From positions 62,001 to 126,000 of the forward strand of contig JACKAP010000011.1 of assembly GCA_020635015.1 (NCBI GenBank): DNA of 64,000 bases. The letters run 5' to 3'. Numbering within the stretch: the stretch's first letter is position 1; the number at the start of each line of letters is the position of its first letter. The translations under genes were made by a program, and so were the position numbers. The notes beneath the pieces were generated by a model, which made no database searches, was not told where the DNA came from, and was given only the letters and a program-made list of their open reading frames with translations. The DNA is from Calditrichia bacterium (GTDB lineage Bacteria > Calditrichota > Calditrichia > RBG-13-44-9 > J075). Of this stretch, positions 58,977-64,000 are shown in pieces.

Positions 58977-60257
58977 ATGAACCGTTCCCAACTTACCCGC
59001 TACTTTCTGCGGGTGCGGAAGGTGTCGGAAGATATCTGCGCCCCGCTGGAGGTGGAAGATTATGTGATCCAGCCGATAATGGATGTCAGCCCGCCCAAAT
59101 GGCATCTCGGGCACACCAGCTGGTTTTACGAGGCGCTGTTCCTGGATAAGCTGATCCCGGATTACAGCGCCTATCACCCCGATTATGCCTTCGTATTCAA
59201 TTCCTATTACGAATCCTTCGGTACCCGGATCCAGCGCGATAGCCGGGGCACCCTCTCCCGGCCGTCAGTGGAAGAGACCATGCAATTCCGTGCCGCCATA
59301 ACCGAACAGATGTGCGAGTTGATCGAAACTATCGACGAAGCGAAATGGCCGGAGTTCCGTAAACATGTGATCCTGGCGCTAAATCATGAGCAGCAGCATC
59401 AAGAGCTGTTGCTGACCGATATCAAGTTTATTTTCGCTACCAACCCGCTGCGCCCGGCTTATCTGGCGGCCGGTAGCGAACCTGCTGTTTATCGCAACCC
59501 GCTGCCGGATCAGCGATACCTGAACTTTCCCGGCGGCGTGTATGAGATCGGTTACCAGGGAGAAGGGTTCTATTACGACAATGAGCGCCCGGTGCATAAG
59601 CAGTATGTGCACGATTTCAAGCTGGCCAATCGCCTGGTGACCAATGGGGAATATCGTGATTTTGTCGAAGCCGGAGGCTATCGCGATTTCCGTTACTGGC
59701 TTTCCGACGGCTGGGAAACCGTTAAGCGGGAAGGCTGGCAGGCGCCGCTGTATTGGGAAAAGATTGACGGCGAGTGGTATGAGTTCACGCTGCGCGGCTT
59801 GCAGAAGCTCGATGCGGAAGCGCCGGTATGCCATGTCAGTTATTTTGAAGCCGATGCATTTGCCCATTGGTCGGGGAAACGCCTGCCCACCGAAGCGGAA
59901 TGGGAAGTGGCGGCGCGGGCGGCTGGATTGCAGCCGGAAGGAGGCAATTTTTACGATCGTAAACACTTCCATCCCCGTCCGCTCGGCGATGACCTGCGCC
60001 GGAAACCGGAACCGTTGCACCAGATGCTGGGCGATGTATGGGAATGGACCCGCAGCGCCTACCTGCCGTATCATGGTTACCGCCAGGTAGAAGGGCCGCT
60101 CGGAGAATATAACGGCAAATTTATGATTAACCAGATGGTGTTGCGGGGCGGCTCCTGTGCCACTTCAGCCGATCATACCCGCATCACCTACCGGAATTTT
60201 TTCCAGACCGACAAGCGTTGGCAGTTCAAGGGGATCCGTCTGGCAGAAGATGGATAA
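58977..60257 (+). CDS. egtB: Ergothioneine-biosynthesis-type sulfoxide synthase EgtB
   Basis: A 426-residue protein of the EgtB family, a non-heme iron enzyme that joins hercynine to a thiol donor with oxygen. The N-terminal DinB-like domain carries iron ligands in PPKWHLGHTSWF and LNHEQQHQELL (HxxxH). The C-terminal formylglycine-generating-enzyme-like lectin fold has RLVTNGEYRDFVEAGGY, KRLPTEAEWEVAARAAG and GDVWEWTRSAY. Length is normal. The partner methyltransferase EgtD is not nearby, so it is either elsewhere or the enzyme serves another thiol-histidine pathway. ATG 58977 has an AAAGGAGA site. Confidence 0.93.
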   Translation: MNRSQLTRYFLRVRKVSEDICAPLEVEDYVIQPIMDVSPPKWHLGHTSWFYEALFLDKLIPDYSAYHPDYAFVFNSYYESFGTRIQRDSRGTLSRPSVEETMQFRAAITEQMCELIETIDEAKWPEFRKHVILALNHEQQHQELLLTDIKFIFATNPLRPAYLAAGSEPAVYRNPLPDQRYLNFPGGVYEIGYQGEGFYYDNERPVHKQYVHDFKLANRLVTNGEYRDFVEAGGYRDFRYWLSDGWETVKREGWQAPLYWEKIDGEWYEFTLRGLQKLDAEAPVCHVSYFEADAFAHWSGKRLPTEAEWEVAARAAGLQPEGGNFYDRKHFHPRPLGDDLRRKPEPLHQMLGDVWEWTRSAYLPYHGYRQVEGPLGEYNGKFMINQMVLRGGSCATSADHTRITYRNFFQTDKRWQFKGIRLAEDG

Positions 60258-60304
60258 CAGGGTTTGCCACTAAGGATTGATTAAAAATTAACTTGTTAAC
60301 TTCC

Positions 60305-60382
60305 GCCACAGAGACACAGAGATCACTGAGATGTTATAAATTAAACAAAATCAGTCTCTGTGTGCTCTGTGTCTCTGTGGCA
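60305..60382. repeat. Inverted repeat, CCACAGAGACACAGAG family
   Basis: The left arm GCCACAGAGACACAGAG and the right arm CTCTGTGTCTCTGTGGC mark the gap between the convergent egtB and DUF190 genes. Confidence 0.85.
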
Positions 60383-60421
60383 ATTCTATTGGATATTCGA
60401 TAACTTATTCTTTAACCGATC

Positions 60422-60775
60422 CTAAGGAGAATCCGGCGTGTAGCGGATAATCTCCACCGCTTCCAGGGTCATCAGGCTGCCGCAGCGGCTTTCTTCCAGC
60501 ATGGTTTCGATGATGGTGATCGCCTGGCGGATCTTCTCATCGGTATCGACCACTTCGATCAGCAGCGGTAGCTGTTCCGAAAGCCGCAGTAGCCGGGCGG
60601 TATGAATCACCCGGCTGCTGGCCCCGTAGCCGATAATGCCCTTGATTACCGTGGCTCCGGCCAGGCCGGTTTCCCGCAGTTGTAACACGATCGCCTCAAA
60701 TAACGGTCGCCCCTGATAACGGTCGTCTTCATTAATATATACCCGCAGCAACTTTCCGGAACCTTTAATTTCCAT
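60422..60775 (-). CDS. DUF190 protein (PII-like), partner of CrcB
   Basis: A 117-residue protein of the DUF190 family. LLRVYINEDDRYQGRPLFEA, the hallmark GLAGATVIKGIIGYG and LPLLIEVVDTDEKI are all present. DUF190 proteins have a PII-like ferredoxin fold and are regularly encoded next to fluoride channels. Here crcB lies upstream on the same strand, separated by 240 bases of repeats. A regulatory or accessory role in fluoride export is inferred. Confidence 0.9.
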   Translation of the reverse strand: MEIKGSGKLLRVYINEDDRYQGRPLFEAIVLQLRETGLAGATVIKGIIGYGASSRVIHTARLLRLSEQLPLLIEVVDTDEKIRQAITIIETMLEESRCGSLMTLEAVEIIRYTPDSP

Positions 60776-61015
60776 AACGCCCCCTCAGGCTAATTTCTTC
60801 GAGTCCACGGATGACCCGGAATAACTTGGCGCGGCCTGCAGCCGCAACCAAATGGTAAATACTAATTGCTCAGTGGTCAATGCTCATGGTAAAACACTTT
60901 GTCGCACCACAAAATTTTGTTAACAAAACAAAGTTCTGGGCCAGTGTCGTACAGATTTTCCATCAAGACCACCCAATACCCTGCATCCAATATCCAACAT
61001 CCAAAACCCAACCCC
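60776..61015. repeat. Repeat-rich gap between crcB and DUF190
   Basis: It contains a CCACGGATGACCCGG half repeat near 60805, CAATGCTCATGGT-like words and CATCCAATATCCAACATCC near 60984. No gene or clear regulatory element is supported. Confidence 0.6.
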
Positions 61016-61390
61016 CTACATCCCTCTCCCCGCCAGCAGCCCCAGAAAGGCCGCTATCAACCCAACCAGAACGCTCACAAAAACATTCAGGAAGGCTTTA
61101 TAAAACGAATTGACTTGCATGAGCATGACGGTTTCGTAGGAAAAGGTCGAAAAGGTCGTAAAGGCTCCCAGCAGACCAATGGTCAGGAACAGCCGTAGAT
61201 TGGGGTGAATGATGTAATGATCCGCCAGCCCCGCTATCAGGCCCAGCACAAACGAGCCGATCAGGTTGACCGCCAGGGTGCCGCTGGGAAAATCGCTGCC
61301 GGCAAAAGCAGCATATACCCGGCCGGAGATCCAGTAACGCAGCAGCGCCCCGCAACAACCGCCCAGACCAATGGCCAGATATTTGCCCAT
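61016..61390 (-). CDS. crcB: Fluoride ion channel/exporter CrcB (Fluc)
   Basis: A 124-residue four-helix membrane protein. GLGGCCGALLRYWISG contains the conserved Arg of TM1, GTLAVNLIGSFVLG the conserved Asn of TM2, and GAFTTFSTFSYE the Phe-box and Thr/Ser track of TM3. Fluc dimers export fluoride. It lies 55 bases downstream of pulA on the same strand, so it may be read through from that promoter. No fluoride riboswitch could be recognised in the short gap. Confidence 0.95.
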   Translation of the reverse strand: MGKYLAIGLGGCCGALLRYWISGRVYAAFAGSDFPSGTLAVNLIGSFVLGLIAGLADHYIIHPNLRLFLTIGLLGAFTTFSTFSYETVMLMQVNSFYKAFLNVFVSVLVGLIAAFLGLLAGRGM

Positions 61391-61445
61391 ATATTAGCGC
61401 TCAATTTCATTTATGCTTTGAACGGTCACAATATGCGATCGACCG

Positions 61446-63800
61446 CTATCGTCGCTTTAAAACCACCCCACTCGAGGTATGGATACGGATTTTGCGCTGC
61501 CGGATCGCCTTTGGCTGATCCGGATAAACCTGATCTTCGTCGACCAATAGTTCCCACTGGCCTTCCGGAAGGGTGATGTCGTGCTGCTTTTCACGGTTTC
61601 CATTTAGTGCCACCAGGTAGGTGCCGCTCTCATGGCTCAGGGTATAAGCCAGCAGGAAGGGATCGCTGCTGGGGAGGAAGCTGAACTGCCCGGGCATGGC
61701 ATGACGAAAGGCCCGGTGCTGCTTGCGCAGCCGGATCAGATCGCGGTAATACTGCAGCAGCCTGTCATTGATCCGGGCATGCTGGAAGTTCAGCCAGTTG
61801 GTCGGATTATCCTTTTCATAGCTGTTGTGATCGATATGCCCCCAGGCGGAATCCCCCACCTCGTTTTGGGCAATCACCTTGCTGCGGGCAAATTCCTGCC
61901 CCTCGTGGAGCATCACCGGCCCCTGGCTGGTCAGCAGCGCCAGTGCCGCCAGCTTGTTGAGCTTTAATTCCTCCGGCTTCAGGCGAGTATGGCTTTCCAG
62001 ATCGGTGATCCGCGTTTTTTCCAACGCCGGATGTAAGCTCAATCGGATAAAGTCGCCCAGGGTGTGATTGTCGTGCGCCTCCAGGTAGTTGATCGAATGG
62101 CTGATGTCGGTAAAAAGGCCCCCATATTCACGAGGTGTGCCCATTACAGAGCGTTCCAGGCCCTTGCGGTCCATGCCCTGCTTCCATTCGCCAAAGATGA
62201 ACCCGCGATCGTTGAGCGGGTCCCAGCCCTTGAGCGCGTTGCGGATCTGGTCGTTCCAGGCGGCCCAGCCGATATCGGAAAAGCCTGCGGGATCATATCC
62301 GCCTCCGCCCCAGGGCTCGGCGATAATGATTACGTTCGGATTGATCTTACGTGCTTCCGCCAGGATCTGCCGGCAGGTCTCACGATCGATCATTGCCGCC
62401 AGATCGAAGCGGAAACCGTCAATATGGTATTCGGTCATCCAATATTTGACGCTCTCAATGATCATCCTCCGGGCCATCAGGCGTTCGGTCTTGAAATCAT
62501 TGCCACAGCCGCTGCGTCCTTCAAAGCGGCAGTCATCGGTGAGGTGAAAATAATAAAACTTGTCGATATACTTAAACGGATTGTAATCGTATTCGGATAC
62601 ATGGTTGTAGACCACATCCATCAACACCGCAATCCCGTTTTTATGGAAGGTTTTGACCATCTCCTTGAATTCCCGCACCTGCCGACCGTCGGCGCCGTTA
62701 TATTCGCCCGGTTTCATGGTGCCGCCGGTCGCATAATAGGATTCCGGAGCAAAGAAATAGCTGGTCATATAGCCCCAGTGATTGCGCGCATAAGGATTCC
62801 AGGTATTGAAAGTGGACACGGTGGAATCGCGGAACGGCACTTCGATATTGGCAAAATCCTGTGCCGGCAATAGCTCCACGGCATTAATCCCCAGGGCGCG
62901 GAGGTAGGGCAGCCCGCCCTGCTGATCTTCTGCCGTCAGGCCAAGATAGGACCCGCGCAATTTTTCCGCCACGCCGGAACTGGGATCGGCAGTGAGATCA
63001 CGGATGTGCATCTCATAAATCAGCAGATCGCGATGGGGGATGTCGACCCAGGTATCACCTTCCCAGTCAAAATCGTCCGGGGGAAGGATCAGCGTTTTTG
63101 CCGGGTGGGTATAGTGGTTGCGGCTCACGACGGCCGGGCTATAGGGATCGGCGATTTCCCGTGCGGCGTCAAAGATCTCCCCTTCACCAGTGGGACCGGC
63201 GATCCGGTAGGTGTAATATTTTCCGGTCAGGTCTTCGCTGGTCATATATTCCCATACCCCGTCTTCATCACGATTCATCGACACGCTTTGCCCGGCCGGA
63301 TCGTCGTGCCGCTCGTAGATCACCATCCGCACCGAAAGCGCCCGGGGAGCGAACACCCGGAAGGCCAGTTGCGCTCCCTCCCGGCGATAGCCCAGCGCCT
63401 TGTCGCTGTAGAGCGAATCCAGTATCCCGGCGGGCATCAGGAATTTTTTTTGTTCGTCGTAAAGCAGGTAATAATGGGTGTTCAACTCAAACGGTTCGGA
63501 GGTTTCCAACTCCACAATGCCGCCGTTCTGCAGCGCTACGGGAGAATCGTCCTGGCCGGAAGGCCGGTTTGGGGTGACGCAAATCCGCTGAATATCGATA
63601 TGAGGAGAGATCTTTACCTGCCGGTTGAAGTTGTCCGGAAGTATCCCGCTGTACTCGATTCGGGCCAAACGGCTCCCGTCGAGCCGGGCCCGGTCTATTT
63701 TGAAAACAAGTTCAGAAACGGATTGGGGGATTTCCTGAGGTAAAACAGGGTTCATAATGGTTCCTAATATTAGACCCAACAAGAGAATTATGCGTATCAT
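61446..63800 (-). CDS. pulA: Pullulanase type I (GH13), exported
   Basis: A 784-residue protein with a signal peptide (IRIILLLGLILGTIMNPVLPQ); no lipobox. An N-terminal beta domain and CBM48 (LAFRVFAPRALSVRMVIY) precede the catalytic barrel. The pullulanase signature YNHVSEYDYNPF is present, with nucleophile Asp466 in DGFRFDLAAMID, acid Glu495 in IIIAEPWGGGGYDP and the third Asp in NYLEAHDNHTLG. It cleaves alpha-1,6 links in pullulan and branched dextrins, probably in the periplasm because no T9SS domain is present. It complements the surface amylase, and is physically separated from the main cluster by about 5 kb. Confidence 0.93.
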   Translation of the reverse strand: MIRIILLLGLILGTIMNPVLPQEIPQSVSELVFKIDRARLDGSRLARIEYSGILPDNFNRQVKISPHIDIQRICVTPNRPSGQDDSPVALQNGGIVELETSEPFELNTHYYLLYDEQKKFLMPAGILDSLYSDKALGYRREGAQLAFRVFAPRALSVRMVIYERHDDPAGQSVSMNRDEDGVWEYMTSEDLTGKYYTYRIAGPTGEGEIFDAAREIADPYSPAVVSRNHYTHPAKTLILPPDDFDWEGDTWVDIPHRDLLIYEMHIRDLTADPSSGVAEKLRGSYLGLTAEDQQGGLPYLRALGINAVELLPAQDFANIEVPFRDSTVSTFNTWNPYARNHWGYMTSYFFAPESYYATGGTMKPGEYNGADGRQVREFKEMVKTFHKNGIAVLMDVVYNHVSEYDYNPFKYIDKFYYFHLTDDCRFEGRSGCGNDFKTERLMARRMIIESVKYWMTEYHIDGFRFDLAAMIDRETCRQILAEARKINPNVIIIAEPWGGGGYDPAGFSDIGWAAWNDQIRNALKGWDPLNDRGFIFGEWKQGMDRKGLERSVMGTPREYGGLFTDISHSINYLEAHDNHTLGDFIRLSLHPALEKTRITDLESHTRLKPEELKLNKLAALALLTSQGPVMLHEGQEFARSKVIAQNEVGDSAWGHIDHNSYEKDNPTNWLNFQHARINDRLLQYYRDLIRLRKQHRAFRHAMPGQFSFLPSSDPFLLAYTLSHESGTYLVALNGNREKQHDITLPEGQWELLVDEDQVYPDQPKAIRQRKIRIHTSSGVVLKRR

Positions 63801-64000
63801 TGCAGTTCCTGGGTTTAGATAAATGCAAACTGTTTATGCCAGGCACGATGCCCGACATACTTAGCATAAGGATCATAATGTAACAACGGGAAGAAATTAT
63901 CAAAACGAAAAATGAATGTTGTTGTCGAATCTTTGCGGTCCGGATAAAAAATGAATACCCGGGATAATTTGCTTTGAAATGAGCGGGTTCTGTTTTAAAA
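63801..64000. other. Gene-free end of window
   Basis: The 200 bases upstream of pulA hold AT-rich sequence that presumably includes its promoter; I cannot fix -35 and -10 elements with confidence, and I see no repeat. Confidence 0.5.

Noticed and set aside
61391..61445. Fluoride riboswitch upstream of crcB
   Set aside because: Only 55 bases are available and I could not recognise the conserved pseudoknot sequence.

Overview
The window looks like a chromosome segment from an uncultured Gram-negative bacterium of the FCB superphylum. Calditrichota, KSB1 or Ignavibacteria-like lineages fit best. The evidence is type IX secretion (T9SS) C-terminal sorting domains with the YPNPFNP motif, a PorV/PorQ-family protein, two TonB-dependent receptors with carboxypeptidase-regulatory-like plugs, several lipoproteins, and bacterial-type promoters. 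No rRNA, tRNA, CRISPR array, integrase or transposase was seen. Placement rests on protein style only.

Layout. 0-7.4 kb: the end of an unidentified gene, a giant caspase / STAND ATPase / WD40 protein, a GxxExxY nuclease-fold gene framed by inverted repeats, and a decayed T9SS sorting-domain fragment. 7.4-15.9 kb: a light-response island. It has a CarH-type B12 photoreceptor repressor divergent from an operon of ribA, an iron-sulfur photolyase, an SRPBCC protein and a DUF2867 reductase; facing these are an SDR-TspO pair and a LOV-domain phosphatase. The same 9-bp-period direct-repeat box sits at the carH, ribA and SDR promoters and at a DUF4397 lipoprotein promoter near 20.6 kb, suggesting one regulon. 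16-28 kb: a TonB receptor, a broken renalase-like gene, the DUF4397 lipoprotein, and housekeeping or accessory genes (aminotransferase, OsmC, zinc-ribbon/TPR, SMP-30-like, TIP30-like, cDPG-synthase-like).

28-56 kb and 61-64 kb: an alpha-glucan system. It includes a GlgX-type debranching enzyme, a membrane-anchored or exported GH13 enzyme, a TonB receptor, a 1227-residue calcium-loop protein with a T9SS tail, a PorV-like protein, two paralogous CBM-like T9SS proteins, an ABC importer (MalE, MalF, MalG) without its ATPase, a TrmB-family regulator, a T9SS-exported GH13 amylase and a pullulanase. The inferred flow is polysaccharide capture and cutting at the surface, TonB uptake, periplasmic trimming, ABC import and cytoplasmic debranching. 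The remainder of 55-61 kb holds a metzincin-like lipoprotein, a SixA-like phosphatase, EgtB, and crcB with a DUF190 gene.

Intergenic DNA is unusual throughout. Many gaps hold pairs of inverted arms, each built from a short motif iterated with small variations (families such as CCACGGATTACACGGATT, GAACGCGGATGACGCGG, CCACAGAGGCACAGAG, GGATGTTGGATG, GGGTTAATGGGT). One gap (27.8-28.0 kb) is instead a tandem array of mini-hairpins with mostly C-GNA-G triloops separated by a heptamer.
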